Positions 53,722 to 64,000 of a stretch of DNA of 64,000 bases are shown piece after piece (within the stretch, counting starts at the first letter, position 1; each line of letters begins with the position of its first letter). The stretch comes from Pseudomonas protegens (GTDB lineage Bacteria > Pseudomonadota > Gammaproteobacteria > Pseudomonadales > Pseudomonadaceae): the NCBI RefSeq assembly GCF_013407925.2, contig NZ_CP060201.1:6495001-6559000 (forward strand). The letters run 5' to 3'. The position numbers and the translations under genes are program-made. The notes under the pieces are model-generated. The model made no database searches. It was not told the DNA's origin and saw only the letters and a program-made list of their open reading frames with translations.

Positions 53722-54062
53722 GCGTGGCGACTCAACAGCAGCACGCCGCCGATCACCAGGGCCACGCCGAGCCAGTGGCGGCGGTCGATGGCCTCATGAA
53801 AGACGAAACGGGCGATCAGGGTGATGAACACGAAATTCAGGCTGAGCATGGGGTAGGCCACGCCGACCTCCATGCGTTGCAGCACCAGGAGCCACACCAG
53901 CAGGCCCAGGCCGAGGCTGAACAGGGCCAACCACAGCCAGCCGGAACGCAGTTTTTGCAGGGCGCTGGAAGGCTGGTCGCGCCAGTTTTCCACGGCGAAC
54001 TTCTGTGCCACCTGGCCCAGGCAGGTCAGCCCGCAGGCGAGCAATAGCAACAACAGGCTCAT
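53718..54062 (-). CDS. arnE: ArnE, undecaprenyl-phosphate-Ara4N flippase subunit
   Basis: A 114-residue four-helix EamA/SMR-type protein with [18 protein letters not shown] and [20 protein letters not shown], the typical ArnE signatures. It partners with ArnF. It overlaps arnT and arnF by 4 nt each. Confidence 0.85.
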   Translation of the reverse strand: MSLLLLLLACGLTCLGQVAQKFAVENWRDQPSSALQKLRSGWLWLALFSLGLGLLVWLLVLQRMEVGVAYPMLSLNFVFITLIARFVFHEAIDRRHWLGVALVIGGVLLLSRHA

Positions 54063-55708
54063 GGCTGGCTCTGGGGAATGATGAAGATCACGATATTGCC
54101 TTGCTCGTAGCGCTTGGCATCCTTGGGCAGCAGCTCGACTTCATGCACCTCGTCGCTGCTCTTGACCCGCATCACCACGCCGATCGAGCCTTGCTTGCGG
54201 GCCTGCTCGATCCACGGCTGGACCTGGTTCAGGTCGACCTTGCGCGCGGCAGTGTCCTCGTAGCCCAGGCCGTATTTCACTTCGCCTTCGGTGTTGTACA
54301 GGGTCACGTCGGGGCGACGCAGGCGCCAGGCCAGCGCCGAGGCCGCGCCCAGGTCGTTGCTCAGCAGGGCCTTGGCCTGACCCAGTTCGGCCACGTGATC
54401 GATGATGAACTGGTCGGGAATCTTGTTGTAGACCACCGAATTGGGCAGCGCCGCCGGGGCCAGCGCCACCAGCAGGAAGCTGCCCAGGGCCGGCGCCGCC
54501 CACAGGGTCAGCGGCCGCATGGCTTGCAGCAGGTTGCTGAGGATCCAGCCCAGCAGCAGGACATAGACCAGCACCAGGTGCTGCGGCTCGTCCACGTACA
54601 CCGGCTTCTTCATCTGGAAATACACCAGGGCCAGCAGCCCCAGCAGGCCAGCCACCAAGTTGAGCACGCCGTTGAAGGCCAGCAGCCGGGTCTTGCCGGC
54701 GGCCAGGCGCTCCACCAGGGTGTGGCCCATCAGCAAGGCCAGGGGCAGCAGGCACGGCAGGATATAGGCCGGCAGCTTGCCCTTGCTCAGGCTGAAGAAC
54801 GCCAGGGGCAGCACCAGCCACAGCAGCAGGAAGCCGCTGCTGTTCAGGCGTCGCTGTTCCCAGGCCTGTTTAAGGCTGGCCGGCAGCAGCAGCACCCAAG
54901 GCACCGAGAAGCCCACCAGCAACGGCAGGTAATACCACCAGGGCGAGGCATGCTGGGCGTCTTCACCGGCAAAGCGCCGGATGTGCTCGTGCCAGAAGAA
55001 GAAGCGCCAGTAGTCCGGTTCCTGGGCATGCACCATCAGAGCCCAGGGCAGGCTGATGAGAATCGCCACCAGCACACCGAGGCCGCCATAGATCAGCAGC
55101 GAGCGCAGGCGCTTCTGCCAGATAGCGTAGGGCAGGGCCACCAGCACCGGCAGCAGCCAGGCGAGAAAGCCCTTGGTCATGAAACCCATGCCGCAGGCCA
55201 GGCCCAGGACTACCCAGGCGATGAGCTGCCCGCGCACGCTGCGGCAATCGAAGGTGAACCACAGCGCCACCAGGCTCAGGTTGACCCAGAAGGTGAACTG
55301 CGGATCGAGGTTGGCGTAGCCGGCCTGCAGCGCGACCACGGTAAAGCTCATGTAGAGCAGGGCGCTGGCCAGGCTCTTGCGCGGATCGTTCCACAGCCGG
55401 CGGGCCAGCAGATAGGCCAGGACCACGCTCAGGCCGGTGCTCAGGGCCGAGGCCACGCGCACGCCGAACAGGTTGTCGCCAAACAGCGCCTGGCCGATGG
55501 CGATCATCCAGTAGCCGGCCACCGGTTTTTCGAAATAGCGGATGCCCATGAAATGCGGCGACGCCCATTTGCCGCTCAGGAGCATTTCCTGGCTGATCTG
55601 CGCGTAGCGGGTTTCATCGGGAATCCACAGGCCGTGGGTGGCCATGGGCAACAGGTAGAACAGACCGAAAGCGATCAACAGCAGCGGCAGGGCCCAACGT
55701 CTGATCAT
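54059..55708 (-). CDS. arnT: ArnT, Ara4N transferase to lipid A
   Basis: A 549-residue GT-C membrane protein that transfers Ara4N from undecaprenyl phosphate to lipid A phosphates. The key N-terminal loop [20 protein letters not shown] contains the conserved DETRY motif, followed by [14 protein letters not shown]. Many transmembrane helices and a C-terminal periplasmic domain (about 430-549) fit ArnT. Start ATG 55708 overlaps the arnD stop by 4 nt. Confidence 0.9.
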   Translation of the reverse strand: MIRRWALPLLLIAFGLFYLLPMATHGLWIPDETRYAQISQEMLLSGKWASPHFMGIRYFEKPVAGYWMIAIGQALFGDNLFGVRVASALSTGLSVVLAYLLARRLWNDPRKSLASALLYMSFTVVALQAGYANLDPQFTFWVNLSLVALWFTFDCRSVRGQLIAWVVLGLACGMGFMTKGFLAWLLPVLVALPYAIWQKRLRSLLIYGGLGVLVAILISLPWALMVHAQEPDYWRFFFWHEHIRRFAGEDAQHASPWWYYLPLLVGFSVPWVLLLPASLKQAWEQRRLNSSGFLLLWLVLPLAFFSLSKGKLPAYILPCLLPLALLMGHTLVERLAAGKTRLLAFNGVLNLVAGLLGLLALVYFQMKKPVYVDEPQHLVLVYVLLLGWILSNLLQAMRPLTLWAAPALGSFLLVALAPAALPNSVVYNKIPDQFIIDHVAELGQAKALLSNDLGAASALAWRLRRPDVTLYNTEGEVKYGLGYEDTAARKVDLNQVQPWIEQARKQGSIGVVMRVKSSDEVHEVELLPKDAKRYEQGNIVIFIIPQSQP

Positions 55709-56589
55709 GCGCTTTGCACTCCCAGCCAGCCTTCGCGGCCTTCCAGCGCGCCACGCACCACCTGGCCTGCGGGCAGGCTGGAAAGGTCCGCGGGGAGCAT
55801 GTCGCCCAGGGGCTGGAAGTGGATGTCGCGCTGCTTGGCATCGGCCAGCAGCTGGCGGAAATCGTTGGCCATGAGAATCCCTTCTACTTCGGCATGCACG
55901 GTGTAGACATTGAGCTTGTCCGGGCTGAACCGGTCGAGGATGTAGTGGTTGAAATCCTTGGCGGCCACCACCGGCCCGACCACTTCGTCGAAGGTCGGCA
56001 GGTCCACCGGAATCTGCGGGGCGCCCAGGCTGCCGTCCGCCAGGCGTGGCTGGAACAGGCTCTGGCCGCGGCAATCGCTGTTGTAGCGAAAGCCGAATTG
56101 TTGCTTGGCTTCGATGACGCGTTCGTCGGCGCGCCAACCGGCGGACGCCGAGCAGCTCACCGCTTGCCCGAGAATATCGTTGAGGCTGTCGACGCCACGG
56201 CGGATCTGTTCGACCAGCTGTGCCTGACTCCAGCGCCCGGTGTTGGCCTGCCAGCCGTGGTGATCCCAGGCGTGCAGGCCGACTTCGTGGCCGGCGGCCA
56301 GGGTCTGGCGCATCAAGTGCCCAAGGTCCCGGCCAATGGGTTTACCCGGCCAAGCCGTGCCGGCCAGGAGAATGTCCCAGCCGTACAGGCCCGCGGCATT
56401 GGACCGCAGCATTTTCCAGAGGAACTGCGGACGGATCAGGCGCCACAGGTGGCGCCCCATGTTGTCCGGCCCGACGCTGAAGAAGAAGGTGGCCTTGACC
56501 CCGGCTTCGTCCAGCGATTCGAGCAGCCGTGGCACCCCCTCCCGGGTGCCGCGGTAGGTATCGACATCAATGCGCAGACCTGCCTGCAT
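55705..56589 (-). CDS. arnD: ArnD, 4-deoxy-4-formamido-L-arabinose-phosphoundecaprenol deformylase
   Basis: A 294-residue polysaccharide-deacetylase-fold protein. [17 protein letters not shown] carries the metal/catalytic Asp, and [18 protein letters not shown] the His pair. It removes the formyl group from undecaprenyl-phosphate-Ara4FN. The ATG overlaps the arnA stop by 1 nt (TGATG). Confidence 0.9.
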   Translation of the reverse strand: MQAGLRIDVDTYRGTREGVPRLLESLDEAGVKATFFFSVGPDNMGRHLWRLIRPQFLWKMLRSNAAGLYGWDILLAGTAWPGKPIGRDLGHLMRQTLAAGHEVGLHAWDHHGWQANTGRWSQAQLVEQIRRGVDSLNDILGQAVSCSASAGWRADERVIEAKQQFGFRYNSDCRGQSLFQPRLADGSLGAPQIPVDLPTFDEVVGPVVAAKDFNHYILDRFSPDKLNVYTVHAEVEGILMANDFRQLLADAKQRDIHFQPLGDMLPADLSSLPAGQVVRGALEGREGWLGVQSA

Positions 56590-58595
56590 CAGCGAGCTTC
56601 TTCTTTCGAGCGGTCGGCGATTTCCAGCATGGCTTCACGCAGGAAGAAGTCCAGGGTGTTGCCGATGGTTTCGCTCATCTCCACGGTCGGCTCCCAATTC
56701 AGCAGACGCTTGGCGTTTTCGATGCTCGGCTTGCGGTGTTCCACGTCCTGGTAGCCAGCGCCGTAGAAGGCCTTGCTTTCAACGTCGCGGAAACCGGCGA
56801 ACGGCGGGAAGTTGCTACGCAGCGGGTGAGCTTCGAACTGACGCAGCAGTTCTTCGCCCAGCTGACGGATGCTGGCTTCGTTGTCCGGGTTGCCGATGTT
56901 GATGATCTGGCCGTTGCAGCAGTCGTTTTCGTTGTCGACGATGCGCGCCAGTGCTTCGATGCCGTCGGCGATGTCAGTGAAGCAGCGCTTCTGCTCGCCA
57001 CCGTCGAACAGACGGATCGGCGTGCCTTCCACCAGGTTGAGGATCAGCTGGGTGATGGCGCGGGAGCTGCCGATACGGGCCGAATCCAGACGGTCCAGGC
57101 GCGGGCCCATCCAGTTGAACGGACGGAACAGGGTGAAGTTCAGGCCCTTGGCGCCGTAGGCCCAGATCACCCGGTCCAGCAGCTGCTTGGACACCGAGTA
57201 GATCCAGCGTTGCTTGTTGATCGGGCCGACGATCAGGTTGGAGCTGTCTTCGTCGAAGTTCTTGTCCTGGCACATGCCATAGACTTCCGAAGTCGACGGG
57301 AAGATCACGCGCTTGTTGTACTTGACGCAGTAGCGAACCAGTTTCAGGTTCTCTTCGAAGTCCAGTTCGAACACGCGCAGCGGGTTGCGGGTGTATTCGA
57401 TCGGGGTGGCGATGGCCACCAGCGGCAGGACCACGTCGCACTTCTTGATGTGATATTCGATCCACTCGGAGTGGATGCTGATATCGCCTTCGACGAAGTG
57501 GAAGTTCGGATGGCTGCGCAGGCGCTCGATGGCGTCGGAGCCGATGTCCAGGCCGTAGACGTCGTACTTGTCGTCACGCAGCAGGCGCTCGGACAGGTGG
57601 TTACCGATAAAGCCGTTGACGCCGAGGATCAGCACGCGGGTGCGACGTGGCTTGCGGCCAGACTCGGCGCCGCGCAGCAGGGAACCGTCCACCAGGCCCA
57701 GTTCGGCAGCCAGTTGCGGGCCACCCAGGTACAGGCCATTGGCGTTGCGCTGGCCGGAGGTGATCACCAGCGAGTCTTCGCCACAGGCGATGCGCAGCGG
57801 GTCGACGCTGATGACCCGGCCTGGGGCCTGGCCTTCATTGCCCTTGGCGACTTCGGCGCTCCAGACGATCAGCTTGTGCTCGCCCACGGCGCAGAAGGCG
57901 CCCGGATAAGGCTGAGTCACTGCGCGGACCAGGTTGAACAGCTCTTCGGCGGGGCGCTTCCACTCGATCTTGCCGTCAGCGGCGGTACGACGGCCGTAGT
58001 AGCTGGCCTTGGATTCGTCCTGGGCGGTTTCGGTGAACTTGCCCTGGGCCAGTGCCGGCAGGGTGTCGCGCAGCAGGCTGGCGGCGGCGTCACGCAGTTT
58101 GTGGTGCAGGGTCAGGGCGGTGTCGCTGCGCTCGATGGCCACGCGTTCCTGGGCAATGATGGCGCCGGCATCGGCGCGCTTGACCATGCGGTGCAGGGTC
58201 ACGCCGGTTTCGGTTTCGCCCTTGACCAGCACCCAGTTGGCCGGTGCGCGACCACGGTAGCGCGGCAGCAGGGAACCGTGCAGGTTGAACGCGCCCTTGC
58301 TGGCGGTGGCCAAAAGCGGCTCGCTCAGCATGTTGCGGTAATAGAAGGAGAACAGGTAGTCGGGGTTGAGCTTGGCGATGCGCTCGATCCACAGCGGGTG
58401 GTTGGCATCTTCCGGGGCGTGCACGGCAATGCCTTTGCGGGCGCAGAGCTGGGCCACGGAGCCGTAGAAGGTGTTTTCCTTGGGATCGTCGGCGTGGGTG
58501 AACACGGCGGCGATCTCGTAACCTGCGTTGAGCAGGGCTTCGATGCCAGCACAGCCAATATCGTGGTAGGCGAAGACAACAGCTTTATTGCTCAT
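56589..58595 (-). CDS. arnA: ArnA, bifunctional UDP-Ara4N formyltransferase / UDP-glucuronate decarboxylase
   Basis: A 668-residue fusion of normal length. The N-terminal domain (1-300) is a formyltransferase with [19 protein letters not shown] and [16 protein letters not shown]. The C-terminal domain (about 310-660) is an SDR dehydrogenase/decarboxylase with [32 protein letters not shown] (YxxxK) and [12 protein letters not shown]. It formylates UDP-Ara4N and makes UDP-4-keto-arabinose. The start overlaps the arnC stop by 4 nt. Confidence 0.93.
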   Translation of the reverse strand: MSNKAVVFAYHDIGCAGIEALLNAGYEIAAVFTHADDPKENTFYGSVAQLCARKGIAVHAPEDANHPLWIERIAKLNPDYLFSFYYRNMLSEPLLATASKGAFNLHGSLLPRYRGRAPANWVLVKGETETGVTLHRMVKRADAGAIIAQERVAIERSDTALTLHHKLRDAAASLLRDTLPALAQGKFTETAQDESKASYYGRRTAADGKIEWKRPAEELFNLVRAVTQPYPGAFCAVGEHKLIVWSAEVAKGNEGQAPGRVISVDPLRIACGEDSLVITSGQRNANGLYLGGPQLAAELGLVDGSLLRGAESGRKPRRTRVLILGVNGFIGNHLSERLLRDDKYDVYGLDIGSDAIERLRSHPNFHFVEGDISIHSEWIEYHIKKCDVVLPLVAIATPIEYTRNPLRVFELDFEENLKLVRYCVKYNKRVIFPSTSEVYGMCQDKNFDEDSSNLIVGPINKQRWIYSVSKQLLDRVIWAYGAKGLNFTLFRPFNWMGPRLDRLDSARIGSSRAITQLILNLVEGTPIRLFDGGEQKRCFTDIADGIEALARIVDNENDCCNGQIINIGNPDNEASIRQLGEELLRQFEAHPLRSNFPPFAGFRDVESKAFYGAGYQDVEHRKPSIENAKRLLNWEPTVEMSETIGNTLDFFLREAMLEIADRSKEEAR

Positions 58596-59611
58596 GGCGA
58601 AACCTGATCTGTATGAGTGGAAGTTAAACCGTCGACAGTCACAACCGGGGCCGGGGCCGCGGGCTGGCTGCGCAAGACTTTTTCGATGAAGAAGCGCGGG
58701 CGGGCCCGCACGTCGCTGTACATGCGTCCCAGGTATTCACCCAAAAGACCCATGCCGATGAACTGGCCACCGGTGAACACGAACAGCACCGCGAACAGCA
58801 CGAAGGTGCCGTCGCCGGCCCAGGTAGCGCCGAAGATCAGGCGCAGGACAATCAGCATCAGGGCGAACAGCGCGCCGACCCCGGCCATGGCGAAACCGAT
58901 GATGCTCAGCAGCCGCAGCGGGGTGGTGGTCATGCAGGTGATCAAGTCGAACATCAGGTTGATCAGGCGCATCGGGCTGTACTTGGAGTCGCCGTGCTCG
59001 CGCTCGGCGTGCTCCACCAGCACCTCGGTGGTGTGCCGGGCGAAGCTGTTGGCCAGGATCGGGATAAAGGTGCTGCGCTCGGTGCAGGCCAGCATCGCGT
59101 CGATGATGGTCCGGCGGTAGGCCCGCAGCATGCAGCCGTAGTCGCTCATGGCCACACCGGTGGAACGCTGCACGGCGAGGTTGATCAGCTTCGACGGCCA
59201 GCGGCGGAAGGCCGAATCCTGGCGGTTGTTGCGCACGGTGCCGACCACGTCGTAGCCCAGCTCGGCTTGGGCCACCAGGCGCGGGATTTCTTCCGGCGGG
59301 TTCTGCAGGTCGGCGTCGAGGGTGATCACCACATCGCCACGGCATTGCTCGAAGCCGGCCATGATCGCCGCGTGCTGGCCGTAGTTGCGGTTGAGGATCA
59401 CCGCCACCACCGGGCTGCCTTCGCGTTCGGCGGCTTCTTGCAGGATGTTCGCCGACTGGTCGCGGCTGCCGTCGTCCACCAGGACGATTTCAAACTCGTG
59501 CTTGAGTTGGCGGCAGGCCGCTTCGGTGCGACGCAGCAGCTCAGGCAGGCTCTGTTCTTCGTTGTAGACCGGAATCACGATCGACACGAACTGGATTGGG
59601 TAAGGTTTCAA
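58592..59611 (-). CDS. arnC: ArnC, undecaprenyl-phosphate Ara4FN transferase
   Basis: A 339-residue GT2 with [51 protein letters not shown] (DxD) and two C-terminal transmembrane helices (about 235-300). It transfers Ara4FN to undecaprenyl phosphate. It lies 5 bp after arnB and overlaps arnA by 4 nt. Confidence 0.92.
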   Translation of the reverse strand: MKPYPIQFVSIVIPVYNEEQSLPELLRRTEAACRQLKHEFEIVLVDDGSRDQSANILQEAAEREGSPVVAVILNRNYGQHAAIMAGFEQCRGDVVITLDADLQNPPEEIPRLVAQAELGYDVVGTVRNNRQDSAFRRWPSKLINLAVQRSTGVAMSDYGCMLRAYRRTIIDAMLACTERSTFIPILANSFARHTTEVLVEHAEREHGDSKYSPMRLINLMFDLITCMTTTPLRLLSIIGFAMAGVGALFALMLIVLRLIFGATWAGDGTFVLFAVLFVFTGGQFIGMGLLGEYLGRMYSDVRARPRFFIEKVLRSQPAAPAPVVTVDGLTSTHTDQVSP

Positions 59612-59616
59612 AGGCT

Positions 59617-60756
59617 TCAGTCCAGGAGGTTTTCAATGGCACCGGCAACCCGTTCGACATCGTCGAGGGTCATGTCCGGAAACAGTGGAATCGAGCATAG
59701 CCGCGCCGAGTTCCATTCGGTATGGGGCAGGTGCACTTCGGGGAAGCGCTGTCGGTAATAGGTATGCAGGTGAGTCGCGATGAAATGGATGCCGGTGCCG
59801 ATGTTCTGCTCCTGCAAGCCCTTCATGAAGGCGTCGCGGTCCAGGCCGCAGCGTTCGGCGTCGATGCGCAGGATGAACAGGTGCCAGGCGTGCTGTTGCG
59901 GGTACTGGGGCAGGTGCAGGGGTTGCACCGGCAGGCCTTGGAGGCGCTCCAGGTAAGCCTTGGCCAGCACTTCGCGCTTGGCGTTGATCTCGTCCAGGCG
60001 CTGCAGTTGCACCAGGGCGATGGCGGCGTTCATGTCCGCCAGGTTGTACTTGAAGCCGGGCTCGATGACCTGGGCCTGGGGCTTGCGCCCGTGGGTCAGG
60101 CGGTCGTAGGCGTCGACACCCAGGCCATGGAACTTGAGCATGCGCACCCGGTCGGCCAGGGCCTGGTCGTCGCTGACGAACATCGCGCCCTCGGCGCAGG
60201 TCATGTTCTTGATCGCGTGGAAGGAGAAGATCGCCGTGCCCCGGGCGCCGATGGCGCGTCCACGGTAGGTGGTGCCGGCGGCGTGGGCGGCGTCTTCGAT
60301 CACCGGGATACCGTGCTTGTCGGCCAGGGCATACAGCGGATCCAGGTCGAAGGCGGCGCCGGCGTAATGCACCGGAATGATCGCCTTGGTCCGTGGGGTG
60401 ATGGCCGCTTCAATGGTCGCCGCGTCGCTCATCAGGGTGTCGGGATCGACATCGACGAACACCGGGGTCGCCCCCAGCAGGCAGATCATGTTGGCGGTGG
60501 AAACCCAGGTCTGGGACGGGGTGATCACCTCGTCGCCAGGACCGATGCCCAGGGCCAGCAGGGTGATGTGCATGGCGCCGGTGGCCGAGGACAGGGCCAC
60601 GGCATGACGAGCGCCGACGCGTTCGGCGAACTGTTGTTCCAGTTCCTGGTTTTTCGGGCCGGTGGTGATCCAGCCGGAGCGCAGAACCTGCTCCACTGCA
60701 GCTATCTCTTCGTCGCCAATACTCGGACGCGAGAAGGGAAGGAAAGCCTGGTTCAT
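59617..60756 (-). CDS. arnB: ArnB, UDP-4-keto-arabinose aminotransferase
   Basis: A 379-residue DegT/DnrJ/EryC1 PLP aminotransferase with [34 protein letters not shown] and the PLP Lys in [16 protein letters not shown]. It forms UDP-Ara4N from the 4-keto sugar. The ATG 60756 (before [14 protein letters not shown]) is taken as start; a longer frame to 60891 exists but lacks support. It is the first gene of the arn operon, with its promoter in the region beyond 60757. Confidence 0.92.
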   Translation of the reverse strand: MNQAFLPFSRPSIGDEEIAAVEQVLRSGWITTGPKNQELEQQFAERVGARHAVALSSATGAMHITLLALGIGPGDEVITPSQTWVSTANMICLLGATPVFVDVDPDTLMSDAATIEAAITPRTKAIIPVHYAGAAFDLDPLYALADKHGIPVIEDAAHAAGTTYRGRAIGARGTAIFSFHAIKNMTCAEGAMFVSDDQALADRVRMLKFHGLGVDAYDRLTHGRKPQAQVIEPGFKYNLADMNAAIALVQLQRLDEINAKREVLAKAYLERLQGLPVQPLHLPQYPQQHAWHLFILRIDAERCGLDRDAFMKGLQEQNIGTGIHFIATHLHTYYRQRFPEVHLPHTEWNSARLCSIPLFPDMTLDDVERVAGAIENLLD

Positions 60757-61216
60757 GGTTACCTCGGGTTTAGCTAATGCCGGAAATACGGGGTCTTGCG
60801 AGTGAACGGACGGTTCATGGAAAGCGGGGGAGGTCATGCGGTCATTAAGGCACATCCAGTCATTGAGCCAGCGGGGCATTCCATGCAGCACATGAGTAAA
60901 GACTATGTTTGTGAAAAGTAAATACGGATCAAGGTGTTATCTTTGCAACCTGAGAAAAAACTGCACTCGGAGGGCGAGCCGTCGGGGGCTGAGATTAAGC
61001 GGAAAAATGTGAAACGAATATGAAAAATAAGGTAAAAGTCCGTTTTTCTGCGAGCCAGACAGCCAGCGTTCAGTTTTTTTGCCAGCCTGTGGATCAACTG
61101 AGTGCGGGCCATTGTTTTAGCCGGTTTTCGGCGGATGTTGAAGAGGGCGACCAGAGACTTTTTTTTCCAGGTCCTGGGTGCTACCCGGTGCAACCGGCTG
61201 CTTGGGGGCAATCCTG
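60757..61216. promoter_or_regulatory. Intergenic region between arnB and integrase
   Basis: A 460-bp gap between divergent genes, AT-rich from about 60890 to 61090. It must hold the arn promoter. Two ATTAAG hexamers on the plus strand (CTTAAT in the arn direction) at about 60845 and 60993 resemble half-sites for PmrA-type regulators, but no direct repeat with the expected 11-bp period was found. No ORF or RNA gene was recognised. Confidence 0.4.
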
Positions 61217-62143
61217 ATGCCGTCCGTCCCTGGCCCGCGCGGCGCCAACCCCCTCAGCCTGTACCTGACGCGCCTGGCCCCCTCCAGCCAAACCACCCTG
61301 CGCTACGTGCTGCAGGACGCCGCCGACCGCCTGGGTTATGAAGACCTCAACCTGGAGGACATTCCCTGGCACCAGTTGCAGCCCGAGCATGTCACGGCCC
61401 TGGTGGCGACCCTGCGCCGCGACGGTTATGCACCCAGCACCTCCTCGTTGTATGTCAATGCCCTGCGCGGGGTGCTGAACGAGGCCTGGCGCGCCAGCCT
61501 GATCAGCCAGGACCACCTGCTGAAGATGCGCTCGGTCAAGGCCATGGGCGGCACGCGCCTGTCCCGCGGGCGCAACCTCAGGCGCGGGCTGATCCAGGAG
61601 CTGATGGCCGTGTGTGCCGCGGACCCGCGCCCCCAGGGCGTGCGCGACGCGGCGATCATTGCCGTGCTCTACGGCTCGGGCATGCGCAAATCCGAATCGG
61701 TGAACCTGGACCTGGCCCAGGTGGACTTCGCCCAGCGCAGCCTGCAGGTGCTGGCCAAGGGCAACAAACAGCTGATCAAGTACGCCCCGGCCTGGGCCTT
61801 CGACAAGCTCCAGGCCTGGCTGGACCTGCGTCGCGCCGACTTGCCGGCGGGCCTTGAGGACGACCCTTTCCTGTTCAACCGGATCCGTCGCGGCGGGCAT
61901 ATCACCCGCGAGCGCATCACCAAGCACGCCATCTACTACATCGCCCGGCAGCGCGGCGCCCAGGTCGGCGTGCGGATCATGCCCCACGATTTCCGCCGCT
62001 CATTCATCACCCGGGTGATCGAGGAACACGACCTGTCGATTGCCCAGAAACTGGCGCACCACACCAATATCCAGACCACCGCCAGCTATGACATGCGCGA
62101 CGACAATGAACGGCGCCGGGCCATCGATCGCTTCGACCTGTGA
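61217..62143 (+). CDS. Orphan tyrosine recombinase (phage-integrase family)
   Basis: A 308-residue tyrosine recombinase with an N-terminal SAM-like core-binding domain (about 10-105) and a C-terminal catalytic domain. Catalytic residues are visible: R157 in GSGMRKSESVNLDL, K181/K184 in LAKGNK, H257 and R260 in MPHDFRRSFI, H281 in AHHTNIQ and Y291 in TASYDMRDD. It is not next to a phage or transposon gene and no attachment site was found. GGGGGCAATCCTG precedes ATG 61217. It may be a domesticated recombinase or remnant of a mobile element. Confidence 0.85.
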   Translation: MPSVPGPRGANPLSLYLTRLAPSSQTTLRYVLQDAADRLGYEDLNLEDIPWHQLQPEHVTALVATLRRDGYAPSTSSLYVNALRGVLNEAWRASLISQDHLLKMRSVKAMGGTRLSRGRNLRRGLIQELMAVCAADPRPQGVRDAAIIAVLYGSGMRKSESVNLDLAQVDFAQRSLQVLAKGNKQLIKYAPAWAFDKLQAWLDLRRADLPAGLEDDPFLFNRIRRGGHITRERITKHAIYYIARQRGAQVGVRIMPHDFRRSFITRVIEEHDLSIAQKLAHHTNIQTTASYDMRDDNERRRAIDRFDL

Positions 62144-62180
62144 GCCGCCCCCGGTCACGGCAGCGCCGGCAGTCGCCCGT

Positions 62181-63242
62181 TCAGCTCCCGGGTAGCACGT
62201 GGGCCTGGCCCGAAATGCTGATCCAGACCCGGCTGCCGGGCGCCGGGGCCTGTAGGCCGGCGGCCGGTACCGGTAGCAGCTGCTGGCGGCCATCGACGGT
62301 GGTAATGGCGACGCTCAAGGTGCAGTGGTTGCCGGCAAAATCCCAGTCCTTGACCACCCCGGCGCAGCCGGGGGCCGCGCCGCTTTGCACGATGCCGGTC
62401 GACCATTGCAGTTGCTCGGGGCGCAGCATGATCTGCGCCGCTCCGTGGCGCCCGGGGTCGGCAATCGGCAGCGGCCCCAGGTCGCAGTGGGCCAGGCCCT
62501 GTTCCAGGCGGGCCGGCAGCACCAGCGCATCGCCGAGAAACAGCGCGGTCTGGGCATCTCGGGGATGCCGGTACAGCTCCAGCGGGGTGCCGCTCTGCAC
62601 CAGGCGCCCCTGGCGCATCACCGCCAGCTGGTCGGCAAAGGACAGGGCTTCGGCCTGGTCGTGGGTGACCAGAATGGTGGTGATCCCGGCGTCTGCCAGC
62701 AGGCGGGCCACGGCCTTGCGCATCGAGGCCCGCAGGCCGGTGTCGAGGGCCGAGAAGGGCTCGTCCAGCAGCATCAGCCGCGGACGCTGAGCCAGGGCGC
62801 GGGCCAGGGCCACCCGTTGCTGCTGGCCGCCGGACAGTTCATGGGGCCAGCGCGTGCCCATGGCGCGATCGAGGGCCACCATGTCGAGCAATTCATCGAT
62901 GCGCGTCTGTTTGGCCGCCATCTTGCCCGGCAGGCCAAAGCCGATATTGGCCGCCACGTTCATGTGCGGGAACAAGGCGCCGTCCTGGGGCACGTAGCCG
63001 ATCAGGCGCTGATGGGCCGGCAGAGCGCCTTGTTCATCCGCCAGGACCTGGCCATTGAGGCTGATACGGCCCCGGTCGGGAAATTCGAAACCGGCGATCA
63101 TCCGCAGCAAGGTGGTCTTGCCCGAGCCGGAGGGCCCGACAATCACCGTGCGGCTGCCGGCGGGCAGGTTCAGGCTGACGTCGTGCACCGCGCTCAGCGT
63201 GCCGTAGGACTTGTGCAGTTGCTGGAGTTCAAGGCTGTTCAT
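62181..63242 (-). CDS. ABC transporter ATP-binding protein (FbpC/iron- or polyamine-type)
   Basis: A 353-residue ATPase with Walker [14 protein letters not shown], signature [16 protein letters not shown], Walker [13 protein letters not shown] and the H-loop [14 protein letters not shown], followed by a C-terminal TOBE-type region (about 240-353). The [19 protein letters not shown]-loop is typical of the ferric iron/thiamine/polyamine subfamily. It overlaps the permease gene by 4 nt. The matching binding protein is not in the window. Confidence 0.85.
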   Translation of the reverse strand: MNSLELQQLHKSYGTLSAVHDVSLNLPAGSRTVIVGPSGSGKTTLLRMIAGFEFPDRGRISLNGQVLADEQGALPAHQRLIGYVPQDGALFPHMNVAANIGFGLPGKMAAKQTRIDELLDMVALDRAMGTRWPHELSGGQQQRVALARALAQRPRLMLLDEPFSALDTGLRASMRKAVARLLADAGITTILVTHDQAEALSFADQLAVMRQGRLVQSGTPLELYRHPRDAQTALFLGDALVLPARLEQGLAHCDLGPLPIADPGRHGAAQIMLRPEQLQWSTGIVQSGAAPGCAGVVKDWDFAGNHCTLSVAITTVDGRQQLLPVPAAGLQAPAPGSRVWISISGQAHVLPGS

Positions 63243-64000
63243 CGGCCCGCCGTGCGTCTGGATTGATGGTAGAGAAGGCCGGTCAACGGCAGTGAGATCA
63301 GGATCATGAGCAAGGCATAGGGCGCGGCTGCGGCGTAGTCGATTTCGCTGGTCCGGGCCCAGAACGCGCTGGCCAGGGTCCGGGTGCCATTGGGGGCCAG
63401 CAGCAGGGTGGCGGTCAGCTCATTGCTGATGGCCAGGAACACCAGGGCCGCCCCGGCCGCCGCCCCAGGGGCCACCAGGCGCAGGGTGACCCGCCACAAC
63501 GCCTGGAACGGCGTGCGCCCCAGGCTGCGAGCGATGTTTTCCAGCTCCACCGGTGCCTGGGCGATACCGGCCCGCAAGCTGACCAGGGCCCGGGGCAGGA
63601 ACATCAGCCCATAGGCCAGGAGCACCGTGAGGCTGGTCTGGTAGATCGGCCGGGCGTACCTCACCGTGACGGTCACCAGGGCCAGGGCGACGACGATTCC
63701 CGGCAGCGAACTGGCGATGTAATTGGCGCTTTCCAGCAGCCGCAGCAGGCGCCCCGGCGCACGGATCGACAACCAGGCCAGGGGAAACGCCGCGCAGGTG
63801 GTGAGCAGGGCGCCAAGACAGGCCAGCTCCAGGGTCTGCCCCAGGCTGGGCAGCAGTTCCGGGACTTGCCAGGCTTCGCTGCCGCCGGCCAGCAACCAGT
63901 TGCCCAGGGTCAGCAGCGGCACGCCCAGGGCCAGCGCGCTGCTCAGGCCTACCAGCAACAGACCGGCGCAGCGCCCGGTGCCGGAGAGTACCTGCAGCGG
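63239..64000 (-). CDS. ABC transporter permease, N-terminus cut by window edge
   Basis: The frame is open from the window edge (64000) to 63239, so the N-terminal part is missing. The visible part has about six transmembrane segments, with an EAA-type loop [18 protein letters not shown]. It resembles the second half of the large two-domain FbpB/CysW-type permeases for ferric iron. It overlaps the ATPase start by 4 nt. Substrate not known. Confidence 0.82.
   Translation of the reverse strand, partial: PLQVLSGTGRCAGLLLVGLSSALALGVPLLTLGNWLLAGGSEAWQVPELLPSLGQTLELACLGALLTTCAAFPLAWLSIRAPGRLLRLLESANYIASSLPGIVVALALVTVTVRYARPIYQTSLTVLLAYGLMFLPRALVSLRAGIAQAPVELENIARSLGRTPFQALWRVTLRLVAPGAAAGAALVFLAISNELTATLLLAPNGTRTLASAFWARTSEIDYAAAAPYALLMILISLPLTGLLYHQSRRTAGR

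Noticed and set aside
60757..61216. PmrA or PhoP box upstream of arnB
   Set aside because: Isolated CTTAAT-like hexamers occur, but no pair has the 11-bp direct-repeat spacing expected, so no site is called.
61217..64000. Integrase as a sign of a prophage or genomic island
   Set aside because: The neighbours are ordinary housekeeping-type transport genes with normal composition, and there is no tRNA, repeat or phage gene next to it.

Overview
The window reads as chromosomal DNA of a GC-rich Pseudomonas of the fluorescens lineage, most like the P. protegens/P. chlororaphis group (inference from gene content, codon use and REP repeats of the GTAGGAGC..GCTTGCC type). No rRNA, tRNA, prophage module, insertion sequence or CRISPR array was recognised. 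Genes are densely packed, often with 1 to 4 nt start/stop overlaps.

Layout. (1) 1-3557: partial alpha/beta hydrolase, LpxO-type lipid A hydroxylase, a small exported protein and a periplasmic PQQ-type aldose dehydrogenase. (2) 3657-7389: a poorly understood module with a GNAT/C39-like peptidase fusion divergent from an RLAN/ATP-grasp (RimK-like) ligase and a CorA-like membrane protein without the GMN motif. (3) 7393-9727: methionine aminopeptidase translationally coupled to a ParD-like protein with a palindromic operator, a heptamer tandem repeat, and a threonine dehydratase gene preceded by what looks like a complete attenuator (Ile/Thr-rich leader peptide, antiterminator, terminator). The dehydratase lacks the C-terminal ACT-like regulatory region. 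(4) 9803-11021: small Pseudomonas-type genes (NIPSNAP, DUF1652, DUF2790).

(5) 11218-29188, all minus strand: an exopolysaccharide locus transcribed from about 29.2 kb downwards. It encodes a UDP-glucose dehydrogenase, UDP-uronate epimerase, initiating sugar transferase, degenerate tyrosine-kinase-like ATPase, Wza-type export lipoprotein, Wzz/GumC-type copolymerase, three glycosyltransferases, an O-antigen ligase/polymerase-like protein, two deacetylases, a flippase, two acyltransferase-like proteins and a large exported protein of unknown fold. This is a Wzx/Wzy-type assembly line, and its gene set does not match alginate, Psl, Pel or cellulose. A 565-bp AT-rich intergenic region with several inverted repeats separates it from an OprD-family porin.

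(6) 31324-41584: an AraC-type regulator and a branched-chain acyl-CoA (isoleucine/valine) degradation cluster: acyl-CoA synthetase, SDR, thiolase, acyl-CoA dehydrogenase and enoyl-CoA hydratase on plus; an SDR, a second acyl-CoA dehydrogenase and a 3-hydroxyisobutyryl-CoA hydrolase on minus. (7) 42045-48754: a basic amino acid ABC importer, Lrp regulator, citrulline hydrolase-like (CtlX) protein, arginine N-succinyltransferase and a LysR regulator, which together suggest uptake and catabolism of arginine-type amino acids. (8) 48862-50278: HPP-family membrane protein and a GNAT enzyme.

(9) 50321-60756, minus strand: a complete arnBCADTEF-ugd operon for 4-amino-4-deoxy-L-arabinose (Ara4N) modification of lipid A, with an extra ArnT-like GT-C glycosyltransferase abutting ugd. 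(10) 61217-64000: an orphan tyrosine recombinase, then an ABC transporter ATPase and permease (iron-type subclass), the permease running off the window.
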